From assembly GCA_028641055.1 (NCBI GenBank), contig CM054059.1, forward strand, positions 45,458,477 through 45,522,476: a stretch of 64,000 nt of DNA, read 5' to 3'. Under the pieces are notes generated by a model that saw nothing but the letters and a program-made list of their open reading frames with translations, had not been told where the DNA came from and did not search any database. Source of the DNA: Alopecurus myosuroides (taxonomy: Eukaryota > Streptophyta > Magnoliopsida > Poales > Poaceae). Of this stretch, positions 47,045 to 58,145 are shown one piece after another. The position numbers and the translations under genes were made by a program. The first letter of the stretch is position 1. The number at the start of each line of letters is the position of its first letter.

Positions 47045-49062
47045 ATGGCTCGCGACGACGACGCCCGCGCTGGGTGGGCTGGATCCAATGTCACGGCAGA
47101 CGAGTGCCGGTGGCTGGTGAACACCCGGCGAGTTCCTCCCGGTGTCCGCTGCTGCCACCCCGATGGCGAGCTCGTCCCCACCCCGGAGGCGGACGAGCAC
47201 GTGGTGTTCCTCGCACACTTCGCGCGGCGATTCGGGCTGCCCGTGTCGGATTTCTTCCGCGGCTTCCTCGACCACTTCGGGATCTAGCCGCACCACCTGC
47301 CGCCGAACGCGATGGTGATGCTCGCATACCACGCTGTGGTGTGCGAGGCGTTCCTGGGCGTCCGCCCCACGCCGATGACCTGGGCGCGCTACTTCTTCTT
47401 CAGGAAGCAGAGCAAGGCCAAGCCGGGTAGCGCGGACAGCAGCCGCGGGATGACCGAGACCGGCAGCGCCATGATGGTGCAGCGCAGCGGGACCAACCAT
47501 CCGCGCGTCAAGGGCCTTGACTCCGTGCGGAAATGGCAAAAGACCTTCTTCTACGTGAAGAACATCCCTGTCAAGGAGGGCGAGCCACTGGTGGACCAGA
47601 TCAATCTCCCCCGGTGGACCAATTCGCCTCCTACCGGGCAGAATTGGGGATTCAAGCCCCCGCTAGACGGCGACATCAAGCAGATCAACGCACGCCTCGC
47701 CCAGCTGAAGGAGAAAGGGCTCAAGGATGACGACCCCATCGCTTGCTGGATCTCCAGGCGGGTGCTCCCGTTGCAGCGCCGCGCACACCTCATGTGCTAC
47801 ATGGGCGGCAACAGAGATTGCACTCGGACGACCACGTTCGAGCTCAGCAACGCGGACGTGGCCACCTGGGCGCGCTCCATCATGAGCACCGGCCTCACCG
47901 ACCACTGGCAGTACGGCTTTGTGCCGTACAGTCGCACGAAGCCAATCAAACGGGTTAGTACTTCTTATTATGTTCCCTGCGTATCGACTCCGAGTAGATA
48001 GCCTTCTTAGCCTGATGTGCTTAGCATCCGCACTCTGTGCCGAGTAGGACACTTATTCTTTTCTAATCTCTTTTGATAGCATTTTCAGAAATCTTCCCCG
48101 ATCTCTGCTCAGCCAGCAAACCTGCCCTGTCAAAGGCCCAGGATATTCGAGTAGAGAAAGGGCTCCCCATGGACACTAAGGCTTCCATCGAGGACAACTT
48201 CACGAACATGCAGAGTCAGCTTCAGCGCCTTAGGGGCTTGGGCACGGACTTAACGTCTGTTGCCTTCAGACTTCATGCATTGTTCTGGCCCCAGGATCCC
48301 TTGCCCTCAACCATCCGCGCGCTTGCCGAGAAACTGAATGGCGTCAAGGCCGAGCTGAAGAAGTGGCGAGCATCGGGAGCTCGGGCAGGCGCGGACATGC
48401 TGCTCCTCTTCATCTGCAGCTTGTATGAGAACCTCAACCTCAATACCATCCTCGAGATGCGCCGCGATTCCAAGTGGGAGAAGGATCCCGAGTGCGTGGC
48501 TCGCCGCCAGGCAGTCGCGTGGGAGATCGCCTCCTACGCGGATACCGCGCGCTACATCGAAGGCCTCACCGAGCCCGACACGGATGTGGAAGGCGAGGGC
48601 GACGACGAGGATGAAGATGATGACGAGGAGGCCACTGGGTCAGACGGGTTGAGCTTCTTCGATAGCCCCGATGGCAAGTCCGGGAAGGGGAAGGGCGCGG
48701 TCGTCGCGGATAGCGACGATGAAGCCGAAAGCGAGAAGATGACCATCGACACCGCGGCCCTCGAGTTCGGCACTTCATCAGGCGCAACCCTCGACGACAT
48801 GGCGCTACTCCGCGCTCTATCTGCTGCCTCCACCTCGGCGACGGACCCCATCTCGGTGGCCACAACCACTTCTGATCAGGCTGCCACCAACCCAGAAGCG
48901 GATGTCGCCAACCCGGAAGCTGACGCTGCCAAGGCCACCCCCGAAACTGATGCCGCCAAGGCCAACACTGAAAATGCTGCTACTTCCAACTGGTTATGTC
49001 CTGCAACACTTATGCTCGAAACTTTTATCAAATCCCCGAAATGCCGGGTGCAGATGTACTGA
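47045..49062 (+). pseudogene. Antisense gene of the gypsy element (putative gypsy-type transposon protein)
   Basis: Runs opposite to gag-pol. From MARDDDARAGWAGSN at 47045 the frame carries a block resembling the plant 'putative gypsy type transposon' family (PF04195-like): NTRRVPPGVRC, FLAHFARRFGLPVSDFFRGF, then in-frame TAG at 47285-47287, PHHLPPNAMVMLAYH and ARYFFFRKQ. It runs to about 47953, where CGG|GTTAGT looks like a splice donor. After ~120 bp a second frame (to 49062) has FPDLCSASKPALSKAQDIRV, helical repeats, an acidic run (EGEGDDEDEDDDEE) and Ala/Thr-rich repeats. The exact acceptor is unresolved because phases do not match. Function unknown; antisense ORFs at this site are known in Tat-lineage elements. 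Confidence 0.7.
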
Positions 49063-49655
49063 ACAATTTATCTTCCCGTTGCTACTCAGTTTTATTTCAC
49101 TTGAAGTTTTTATACTTAGTAATTTGAGTAGCTTTGGCTTGATGCCGGGTTGCGTTATCATGCGAGTCCCCGAGTTGCATTTTTCATCCACCCTTCCTTT
49201 TTATCTCAGCTCTTACCTGCAACTTGTTGCTTTTTTGGTATTCGAGTCACAAGAGTTCAAAGTTGGAGTTTCAAATACTTAGCCACTGGGAAACAATCAT
49301 AGTATGGCTACCCACCACATAGCCGAAAAAGACAACAACAGACAGTAAAAAACACTCTATTCGGTTGCCACACGCTTCCTTCCCTTTGCAATTTTTCATG
49401 TGCTCATTGACTCTTTTTCTTGTTCTCTGGCTTGCCATGAAGCCGGTTTGCGGACAGCAGCAGAGTCGCAGAGTGTCCGGTGAGTATAAACACACTACTT
49501 TGTATGCTTTTGAAATTCTAAGCGTAGCAACCGAGTAGACAAAGATACAACCGAATAGAAACACTTAGAGCAATTTTGGACGAGGGCAGTCCCCGAGTTC
49601 AATTTCAGATTGCAGAGTAGGAGTTTAACTCGGATAAGAGGGTACATACACACTT
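49063..49655. other. Noncoding gap between integrase and antisense gene ends
   Basis: No gene seen. The two oppositely directed reading units end on either side of it. Confidence 0.5.
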
Positions 49656-49659
49656 TTGC

Positions 49660-50790
49660 TCATGAATGAAAGCGACGAAGTAGAGCTACATTCCAGGGGC
49701 GTTTGGATTCCTCCCCAGCTTTATCCGGCATGTTCTTCTGTGCTGGTTGCGCATCTACAAGGTAGTACGCATCATTGTGTAGAGCCTTGCTCACAATGAA
49801 CGGCCCTTCCCACAGAGGGGATAGCTTGTGCATCCCGGCTGTGCGCTGCACGAGCCTAAGGACCATGTCTCCTTCTTGGAAAACCCTTGGGTTTACTTTT
49901 CGGCTATGATAACGCCTCAGGTTTTGCTGGTAAACAGCCGAACGTGACAGAGTAAGCTCTCTTGCTTCTTCTAGCAGGTCAACGTCATCTTCTCGAGCTT
50001 CTCTCGCCTCCGCCTCAGTGTAGAGGGTTACTCGGGGGGAGTCATGCTCTAAGTCGATTGGCAACACAGCCTCAGCCCCGTAAACCAAGAAGAATGGCGT
50101 GTAGCCGGTTGACCGGTTAGGGGTAGTCCTTAGACTCCACAACACCGTTGGAAACTCGTCTAGCCAACACCCTGGTGTTTTCAGCAGTGGCTCAATCAGC
50201 CTTGGCTTTATGCCTGCAAGCACCATGCCATTTGCTCTTTCCACCTGCCCATTGGATGCGGGGTGCGCGACAGACGCGACGTCTAGTCGGATATGCTTAT
50301 CTCTGCAGAATCTCACCATGGCTCCCTGAGCAAAGTTAGTGCCGTTATCTGTGATGATGCTGTGCGGGTAGCCGTATCTCAGGATCACATCCTTCAGGAA
50401 ACTCACAGCTGTAGCTCCGTCACACTTCCGAATAGGCTTCACTTCAATCCACTTGGTGAATTTATCAACCATGACCAGAATGTGTGTCATGTTGCCTCTA
50501 GCCGGTTTGAAGGGACCAACCATATCCAGACACCAAACAGCAAATGGCCAAGTGATGGGAATTGTTTTCAACTCGGAAGCTGGCATGTGGATCTCACTTG
50601 CGAATCTCTGGCAGCCGTTGCACTTTCTCACGATATCTTCAGCTTGCTTCAAAGCAGTGAGCCAGAAAAAACCATGCCGAAAAGCCTTCTTGACTAGAGC
50701 CCGAGAAGAGGCGTGATGCCTGCATTCCCCTTGGTGTATTTCCACCAGAATCTCTTCTCCTTCTTCCGGTTCCACACAGCGCTGCAGCAC
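49660..50790 (-). CDS. Gypsy integrase
   Basis: An open frame with the zinc-binding part (HQGECRHHASSRAL, KCNGCQRFAS), the catalytic core (WCLDMVGPFKPARG, IITDNGTNFAQ, ASNGQVERANGMV, giving D-D-E) and a C-terminal LSPLWEGPFIVSKALHNDAY block. It inserts element cDNA into the genome. The first residues overlap the linker in another frame, so the polyprotein is interrupted upstream, although all three catalytic residues are kept. Confidence 0.88.
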   Translation of the reverse strand: MLQRCVEPEEGEEILVEIHQGECRHHASSRALVKKAFRHGFFWLTALKQAEDIVRKCNGCQRFASEIHMPASELKTIPITWPFAVWCLDMVGPFKPARGNMTHILVMVDKFTKWIEVKPIRKCDGATAVSFLKDVILRYGYPHSIITDNGTNFAQGAMVRFCRDKHIRLDVASVAHPASNGQVERANGMVLAGIKPRLIEPLLKTPGCWLDEFPTVLWSLRTTPNRSTGYTPFFLVYGAEAVLPIDLEHDSPRVTLYTEAEAREAREDDVDLLEEARELTLSRSAVYQQNLRRYHSRKVNPRVFQEGDMVLRLVQRTAGMHKLSPLWEGPFIVSKALHNDAYYLVDAQPAQKNMPDKAGEESKRPWNVALLRRFHS

Positions 50791-51431
50791 GCCTGTGGCA
50801 CTTCTCTAAAGATGGTGTAGCCCTTGGATCTTTTCTGAATCTGCCTTGCGGTAACCTCGTCATCTGGCAGGGTGCCGTCCTTTAGAAAGGATAATATGGG
50901 CATGGCCCAACTCGGCGTCTCCCGTGCGGGAAACACTGGTTCATCCACTTCCATTGGGACCGCCACTGTTGCGTCTTTTTCTGGGTTGGGGTTGACTCTC
51001 TGCAGCCCCGAACGGTTTGCCAGGACTTCCTCAAGGAATGCGACAGTCCCCGAGATGAGAGGGGCAGTCCCCGAGTAAGGAGGAGCAGTCCCCGAGTAGG
51101 AAGGGGCAGTCCCCGAGTAGAAAGGGACAGTCCCCGGGTTGCAGGCGCCAGTCCCCGGGATGGAGACTGCAGTCCCCGGGTCTCCTTTTGCACCTTCCCA
51201 ATCAATCTCCATTGGAACTGCTTCTTCATCGGGCAGGGAAGGAACGAAGATGGACTCCGAGTTGGGGGGTGGCTTGATGGATGGCTTTCTCAAATGCTCC
51301 AAGGCAATCCCAGCCGGGATGTACTGCCGAGAAGATCCCAACTTGGACAGCTCATCATCTGCTTCATTCTCTGCTCGGTGGATGTGCTGGAACTCGCAAC
51401 CTTCAAAGAATCCTGTCATGGTTTGGACCAA
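50694..51431 (-). pseudogene. Gypsy RNase H end and linker to integrase
   Basis: Begins with the last RNase H segment, then an acidic linker (FVPSLPDEEAVPMEIDWEG), the tandem repeats, and a tail overlapping the integrase start in another frame (KRSKGYTIFREV). Frame changes at both ends indicate indels. Confidence 0.65.
51030..51185 (-). repeat. Tandem repeat between RNase H and integrase
   Basis: CAGTCCCCGAGTAGGAAGGG-type units of about 21-30 bp occur about seven times. On the minus strand they encode PGTG / YSGTAP-like repeats. Confidence 0.8.
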
Positions 51432-51437
51432 GAAGCG

Positions 51438-53114
51438 TTATGACGCCATGTTGGCATCCAGAGCATCCCAAGTGCCAGAAACCTGCTGCACGACTAGATC
51501 CGAGTCTCCATAGCATATGATGCGTTGCACGCCAACTTCCTTTGCTACCTTCAAGCCATGTACCACAGCCTCATACTCTGCAATATTGTTGGATGCCTTG
51601 AAGTGGATTTGCAGCACGTACTTGAGTTGATCTCGCTTGGGTGACGTAAGCACCACGCCAGCACCAAGGCCTTCCTTCATCTTGGAGCCATCAAAGTGCA
51701 TCTTCCAGTAGTTGGATACCGGAGTGGGAGGCTCATATTGTACCTCAGCCCAATCCACCAGGAATTCTGCCAGGATCTGAGACTTGATGGCTTCTCTTCT
51801 CGCATACGCGGGAGCGTACGCGGCCAGCTCGATTGCCCACTTGGCTACTCTGCCACTCGCTTCCTTGTTACCCATGATATCCGAGATGGGAGCTGAGCTC
51901 ACCACCGTGATGGGGTGTTCTTGGAAGTAGTGCTTCAGCTTCTTGGCGCCCAGATACACGCCGTAAGTCATCTTCTGGTAGTGCGGGTAGTTCTGCTTGG
52001 AGCTGGACAGCACCTCACTGAGATAATACACAGGCCTTTGCACACTCTTGCCTTCCTTTTCTCGTTCCACCACAATCACCACGCTGGCTACCCGGTTAGT
52101 AGCAGCAATGTACAGCAGCATTGGCTCCTTGGGTAGCGGGCTAGCCAGGATGGGAGCGCTACCCAACATTGCCTTTAGTTCCTTGAATGCCACATCCGCT
52201 TGCGGTGTCCAGACGAACTTGTCGCTTTTCTTCATCAACTGATACAAAGGCAAGGCCTTCTCGCCCATTCTGCCCAAGAAACGACTCAGTGATGCCAAGC
52301 AACCAGTGAATTTTTGCACATCCTTCAGGGATCTCGGCAAAGACATGCTCTCAATAGCTTTTATCTTTGAAGGATTGGCCTCAATGCCCCGACTGGATAC
52401 CAAGAAACCGAGTAGCTTGCCAGTCGGGACGCCAAAGGTGCATTTACTCGGGTTCAGCTTCATCTTATACTTGCGCAAGTTAGCGAAAGTTTCCTCAAGG
52501 TCACTAAGCAGAGTGTGTGTTTTATTCGTTTTGATGACAATGTCATCTACGTACACCTGCACATTTTTGCCGAGTTGATCATGCAAGCATTTCTGCATGC
52601 ATCTCTGATAAGTGGCACCCGCATTCCGCAACCCGAAACACATGACACGATAGCAATAAGCCCCGTACGGGGTAATGAAGGCAGTCTTTATTTGATCAGC
52701 AGGATTGAGAGCTATCTGGTGAAAACCAGAGTAGGCATCTATGAAAGACAACAGTTCACAACCAGCAGTGGAATCGATCACCTGATCGATGCGAGGTAGC
52801 GGGAAAGGATCCTTTGGGCAGGCCTTGTTCAAGTCGGTGTAGTCGACGCACATGCGCCATGCGGTAGCGGCCTTGGGATCTTCCTTCTTCTTCTCGACCA
52901 TGACCGGGTTGGCTATCCAATCCGGATGCAGCACCTCCATGATGAAATTGCTTATCAGCAGCTTGGTGATTTGGTCACCTATGGCCTTCCTTCTCTCATC
53001 TCCGAAACGGCGCATAGCTTGCTTCACTGGTTTGGCGTCAGGATGCACATGTAGCGAGTGCTCAACCAACTCCCTCGGGACACCTGGCAGATCTTCATTG
53101 GACCAGGCGAACAC
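51438..53114 (-). CDS. Gypsy reverse transcriptase and RNase H
   Basis: A 558-residue open frame with EHSLHVHPDAKPVKQ, IANPVMVEKKKED, WRMCVDYTDLNKACPKDPFP, the RT active site VYVDDIVIKT, FLVSSRGIEANPSKI and the RNase H part (MHFDGSKMKEGLGAGVVL, SNNIAEYEAVVHGL, CYGDSDLVVQQ). The RNase H end is cut by a stop at 51438, and its last part (FQHIHRAENEADDELSKLG) continues in the next frame. It copies element RNA into DNA and removes RNA from the hybrid. The frame is open here, but neighbouring breaks make the polyprotein non-functional. Confidence 0.88.
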   Translation of the reverse strand: MFAWSNEDLPGVPRELVEHSLHVHPDAKPVKQAMRRFGDERRKAIGDQITKLLISNFIMEVLHPDWIANPVMVEKKKEDPKAATAWRMCVDYTDLNKACPKDPFPLPRIDQVIDSTAGCELLSFIDAYSGFHQIALNPADQIKTAFITPYGAYCYRVMCFGLRNAGATYQRCMQKCLHDQLGKNVQVYVDDIVIKTNKTHTLLSDLEETFANLRKYKMKLNPSKCTFGVPTGKLLGFLVSSRGIEANPSKIKAIESMSLPRSLKDVQKFTGCLASLSRFLGRMGEKALPLYQLMKKSDKFVWTPQADVAFKELKAMLGSAPILASPLPKEPMLLYIAATNRVASVVIVVEREKEGKSVQRPVYYLSEVLSSSKQNYPHYQKMTYGVYLGAKKLKHYFQEHPITVVSSAPISDIMGNKEASGRVAKWAIELAAYAPAYARREAIKSQILAEFLVDWAEVQYEPPTPVSNYWKMHFDGSKMKEGLGAGVVLTSPKRDQLKYVLQIHFKASNNIAEYEAVVHGLKVAKEVGVQRIICYGDSDLVVQQVSGTWDALDANMAS

Positions 53115-53124
53115 GTCCCGATTC

Positions 53125-54400
53125 TCACGGAGGAAGTGGATGAGCTCGCTTTCCTATTTCTCCCCCAATGATGGCAACTCGGTCGGGAAACTCAGGGTCA
53201 ATCTGGATCTTCTTCGTCTCCTGAGATTCCTGGAACGCCGTCCCATGCTGGGAACTCGGCATGCCAGGCGCACCAGCTTGCGCGGATTGCGCCATAGCCA
53301 CCACCTCGTACATCTTCTTCTTCTCGGCAGCGATCACCATGGATTCCGCCAACTGAGAGCCAGCAGAGGAACACTCCATGGACTTCTTGTAATCACCAGT
53401 GATGGTAATCACGCCATTGGGACCAGGGATCTTCATCTTCAGATATGCAGTGTGGGTGGAAGCCATGAACTTGCTCAGAGCGGGCCTGCCGAGTAGGGCA
53501 TGGTAGGGGCTCTGGTGATCAACCACCTCGAACTGCAGGCTCTCTGTGCGGCAGTTCTCCCTGGTGCCGAATAGCACATCTATCCATACTCAGCCAATCG
53601 GATTGCAAGAGACTCCCGGCACAATGCCATGGAAAGTGGTCTTGCTGGGTAGCAGCATGTTCTCGGCCATACCGAGCTTCTCGAGAGTGTCTCTGTACAC
53701 AATGTTGATGCTGCTGCCGTTGTCGATCAGTACCTTGCTGAACCTCACATTCTTCTTGGGACCCAAGAAGGTAGGATCCAGCACCAAGGCGTAGCTACCC
53801 GGGTTGGGCATCACCTTGGGATGATCTGCTCTGGACCACGTGATCTCTTGGTTGCACCAATGCATATAGTGAGGAACAGCAGGGATCACATCATTGACCT
53901 CCATGGCACGCCTGTGCTGAGATTTCTTGTCGACAGGCTCAGAGGTGAAGATCATGTAGCTCTCGTGGTGCTCCTGGTACCGATTGCGCTCTCCGCCACC
54001 ATTGTTGCCGTTGTTGTTGTTACCTTGGTTGTTGTTGTTGTTGTTGCCTCTGTTGTTGTTGCGGGTGTAGTAGTAGTAGTTGTTGTTGTTGCGGTAGCCA
54101 TCGTTGTTGAAGTAGCGGTTGGCTCCTAAAGACACCTGGTTCACATTTTCTCTTCTCGGGAAGGCTGGAGGCCGAGCAGCGGGTGCGCGAGCAGGCTGTA
54201 CAGCGGCATTCGCAGCTGGCAGAGGAGGAGGAGGAGGCAGGCCCTCGTTCTTGATTTCTTCCCACCAACTGCACTGCCGAGTAGTGTGGTTGGCAGGTCT
54301 TGCGGGATGCCGAGTATGGAAGTTGCACGGGCCATCCTTCATGTCCTTGAAGACAAAGTTCGGTGCCGGACCCGATTTGCCGCTACCTGCTGGGAAGCGC
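53125..54400 (-). pseudogene. Gypsy gag C-terminus and protease
   Basis: Contains the CNFHTRHPARPANHTTRQCSW block, an Asn-rich stretch (about 54130-54000) encoded by GTTGTT repeats, and the protease LIDNGSSINIVY near 53730-53695. A TGA at about 53588-53590 interrupts the frame, which resumes with HALLGRPALSKFM and ends with another break near 53150-53125 before RT. Confidence 0.75.
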
Positions 54401-56446
54401 TGTAGGCTTCTTGTTGCCCTGGCCCTGATTCTGGTTCTGCCCGTACTGGGCTCCAGCAGTTTTTGGCCTCTGGCTACTCCCAACTCCGGTTGCCACAGCA
54501 TTCACCTCCTCAGGATCGTACCGAGTATCGATCCGTTCACCTCTGCGCTTGTTGCGGAACTCATTGCGCTTGCTGGTGTTGATGTTGTAGTTCCTTCTCG
54601 GCTCAGCAGGATCAAGAAGAGGCTGAGTCGGGTTGCCGAGTGCGTACTGATCCGCAATTCGGATGGTCTCAGCAAGAGTACTCGGCATCGCCCTCTGGAG
54701 CCTTTGCCACAACATGCTGCCATGTCTGCAACCCTGCGCAAACCAGGTGATGGCCTGGGCCTCATTCACACCCTCACAGGTGTTCCTCAGAGTGCTCCAC
54801 CGAGTAAGATACTCACGATCCGTCTCCTCTTCCCGCTGCCTGCAAGCGGATAGCTGATGCGGCCTATTCGGCCTCCGGTAGGTGCTGGTGAAGTTGCTGA
54901 CGAAGGCCTCCATGAAGTCAAGCCAGCAGTTGATGTTGTGCTTGGGCAGGTTGTTGAGCCAGGTTCTTGCCGGTCCCTCGAGCATCTGCGGGATGTACCG
55001 CACGGCCCATCTCCGGTTGCCGCCTGCAATGTGCATGGTTGTGACATAGTCATTGAGCCAATCTTCCAGCTTGGTGCTGCCGTCATAGCACTTGGTCCCC
55101 CTGGCGAGCTGGAACTGCTTCACGGACGGCTCCGTCATGATGCGGGGACCAAAGCACTCTGGACCAGGCGGCCCCTTGCTCTCGAGTTGCGCGGATAGAG
55201 AAATCCGGTCCAGCTTGTGCCTGGCATCACTGGGCTCCAGCACACGCTCACCCACGCGGTCCAGGATGTCGTAGCCAGCCAACCCCATGGCCGAGTAGCC
55301 ATCATCATATCTGTCCACCTGCACGACTGCAGGCTGCTCAACCGGGTTGGCGGCCGGCGCCACCGCACGTGGCTGCTGCCTCTGCCGAGTAGGCTGAGCA
55401 ACTGGATGCTGAGAAGGGCCTGGGCGCTCTCCATCTCGGGCCTGGCTTTGAGCTTTATGGGCTTGATAGCCTGCTCCTGCAGCGTTGTGTTTTTGACCGG
55501 ACTGTCGCGCTACAGCGTGCTGTTTTGCAGCGACAGCCGGGTCATACACCTGCATCTGCCTATCTCTGCCGGAATGCCCACTCCGCTCCTTCTCGCGACT
55601 GGGGTGCGGTGATGAGGCCTGATCGTTAGATCTAGCCGCATGCGAATGCACTACCTGAGAAGCTCCAGCACCCGGGTTGGCTTTCCGGAACTCCTCGTTC
55701 TGCCTGGCAGCCTCTAGCACTAACTCATTGAGCCTTTCCTGCTGCCTAACGCGCGCGTCGCCAGCGAGATGCGGCAACTCAGCAGCTACAGCCTCAGCAG
55801 CTCTAAGGGTTTTGGCGGGGGTGCTGTATCTGGGTCTGGTGGTGGCGGTGTTTTGGCTAGCGGCCTGGCCAGCAGTTTCTCCAACTGCCGCCATCTCGGT
55901 GCCTAGGTTGCGGCGCGTAGCACCTGCCTTGGAAGGCCTCCTCACTACCGGCGTGAAGCCGTGTGCCCGGTTGTACTCGTTCTGGTCCAGGTTCAGCTCA
56001 AGCCTAACCTTATCCAGCTCCGCCTGCTCGGCGAGCAGCGCCTGGCGTTGCTGCTCGAGCTGCGCCCGCATGGTCATGAGCTCGAGCTCGGTGGGAGGCG
56101 GCATGCTCATCCGCACGGCGGACGCGGGTATCGTCGGAGTAGTGGAGGGAGGCAGGTTGCAATCCTTCTCGTAGGGCTTGTGGGTCTTCCCGCCAGCACT
56201 CGGGCCAGCGAGATCCTCGATGACGCCCGCGGCAGCAGCAGCCGCACCCTTCCCGGCGTCAGCAGCAGAGCCGGTCATCATCACCTCCGCGACGTCCGCA
56301 GAGCGGCCCAACGGCCTCCCGCGTGCCGCGATGACGGCAGGGGGATCCTCCGCGACATGCACCTCCCCGGGGTACGCGCGGTCGATGGCGGTGGCGACGT
56401 AGACGAGGTGCGCGCCGAAGGAGATCACCGAGCCGCCCTCCGGCAT
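54383..56446 (-). pseudogene. Gypsy gag
   Basis: The likely start is MPEGGSVISFG at 56446. A coiled coil (MRAQLEQQRQALLAEQAEL, about residues 120-140) precedes Gln/Ala/Arg-rich spacer and the retrotransposon gag domain (near 55130-54600: GTKCYDGSTKLEDWLNDY, ARTWLNNLPKHNI, NFTSTYRRPNRPHQL, EYLTRWSTLRNTC). The frame ends at 54383 while the homologous reading continues in another frame, which implies a frameshift near 54390-54420. Confidence 0.75.
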
Positions 56447-56588
56447 GGCCCTGCCGCCGAAATCGCCGGCGTTGTCGGTGACGAAGTCGAAGGAGCCGAA
56501 TCTGTGGATGAGGCCACAGACCACGCGCTCTCCGGTAGCAGAAATCGATCCCGTCCGAACGGAAACTCCAGCCAGCGCCGTTGGTTGC

Positions 56589-56606
56589 CCCACTGTGGGC
56601 GCCAAC
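56589..56606 (-). promoter_or_regulatory. Gypsy primer-binding region
   Basis: GTTGGCGCCCACAGTGGG directly inside the 5' LTR on the minus strand. The truncated element at 22.1 kb has a near match. Confidence 0.7.
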
Positions 56607-57442
56607 TGTCGTAGTGGTGTCACGGCAGATGTCATAGGATGACTAAAGTTGTGGGGACGATGGACGCTGGAGGCGCTCGGGAAGGGATCACGCAGCGAGT
56701 AGCCGCGTGAGTGTGAAGCTAGCACTGCAAACAACAAGATCTACCCAGGTTCAGGGCCCTCGTGTGGAGGTAAAACCCCTACTCCTGCCTTTCTCTCTTT
56801 ATATTTGAGTCTCACCGAGTAGCCACAGTACAAGTGTTGCCTACACCGAGTAGCCACTCTTCTCTCTACGCTACTGTAGTCCTTAGTCGTGTCGGCCCTC
56901 GCGCAGGAGGAGGCAGGGCACCTTATATACTGGTGCCCAGCCGGATACAGCCAAGATGTCGACATTGTGTGCACACTGTGCACTTCCGGCTTCCCGCTGA
57001 CACCTTTACACCTTTTGGCTTCTGAGTTTGTCTCCGTGTGCAAAGTCGTTCCGCAGAACCGAGGAGCTGATCTGTTATCACTGACACTGTCACGGGGTAG
57101 GCCCCCCTAACCTGCGACGCCCTGCTGACACCCTAGCGCGGATAAGCATGCGCTCTGCAGATGAACAGTGCCGCAGTACGGACCCGGGATACGCGGGATC
57201 CTGTGTCAGAACGTCTCCTTTGACTTCTGGCCCGAGTAGGAGACCGTCCTCTCTACCCGGTCCGCTTCCTCTACTCGGAGAAGAGTAACTTCCTTGATTC
57301 TTCCTCCTGGCCATCAGTGTGTACGGCCGAATAGCGGACGACCGCGTAGCGAGTACCGGGTAGCCGCTACTCTGCCAAACGTCTCTTCTGATTTTGCCCC
57401 TTAGCACTTGCCTTTACCCTACTCGGGGGTATCCCCCCGACA
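56607..57442 (-). repeat. 5' LTR of the gypsy element (836 bp)
   Basis: Same length as its partner, with 15 differences by eye. Minus-strand TATA box GTATATAAGG at 56921-56930 would drive the gag-pol transcript. Confidence 0.92.
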
Positions 57443-57447
57443 GTCCA

Positions 57448-58145
57448 TATTAGAAATATGTAAGTACATATGAGAAATATGTAAGTAAACGGACACAGTG
57501 GCTACTGCAGTTCATAACACCACCAGTCCACCGCATCGAAGCGTCATCCATACTCTGACAGAAAAATGACCTATTATGGTTCACTCATTTAAAAAATATC
57601 ATCAGTCATTTCTATATTCAGTTTCATGAATTTTCTAGTACTTGTGGGGAAATTGCAGCAGAACATTTTGAAAAGGGTGGCTATGATTCAGTCATTCAAA
57701 ATAACAAGTACATCTCCTTGGTAATCAACATACAACATGTTGAGCATCATCATCGGTTACAACTTGTGGCTATGATTTTATTTGAACGCGTAAATATATA
57801 GCACACGTGCCAAAGAGCAAAAGTTCCAAACATAATGAAGCATCATCATCATCTACACAGTTTATAAGGATAGCTTAGGAAGGACCTGTGTATTGTTCGG
57901 TAAAGCAGAAATTTTAGCTTAGGAAGCACATGTGTATTGTTCAATAAAGAAGAAAGCTTAGCTTACTAATTAAGCACTGTACTTCGGTTCAATTTTGCAT
58001 GGCATTAATTCTCCATCCGTATGGTTTAAATTAGGATCTTCTCATGATTCGGCCAAATAGAGATAGGTTGTTTGTGTAAAATCAAAAAATAAATCTACTT
58101 TTCATATTTCTTGTTATTTTACTGGACTCTTACGCACTGCATGGG
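57448..58145. other. CACTA interior right of the gypsy insertion
   Basis: Noncoding AT-rich DNA with a ~45-bp imperfect tandem repeat (TAGCTTAGGAAGGACCTGTG, TAGCTTAGGAAGCACATGTG) near 57870-57960. Confidence 0.45.

Larger units (their letters stand above)
45497..57442 (-). mobile_element. Complete gypsy (Tat-like) retrotransposon, 11.9 kb, with antisense gene
   Basis: Two 836-bp LTRs (45497-46332 and 56607-57442), both TGTCG..CGACA, are flanked by the 5-bp duplication GTCCA (45492-45496 and 57443-57447). On minus: primer site after 56607, gag, protease, RT-RNase H, tandem repeat, integrase (gypsy order), then a ~3-kb 3' region holding a plus-strand gene. I count 15 substitutions between LTRs by eye (about 1.8%), a fairly recent insertion. 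Frames in gag-pol contain shifts and stops, so this copy is probably inactive. The Tat-lineage label rests on the antisense ORF and pol motifs. Confidence 0.9.
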
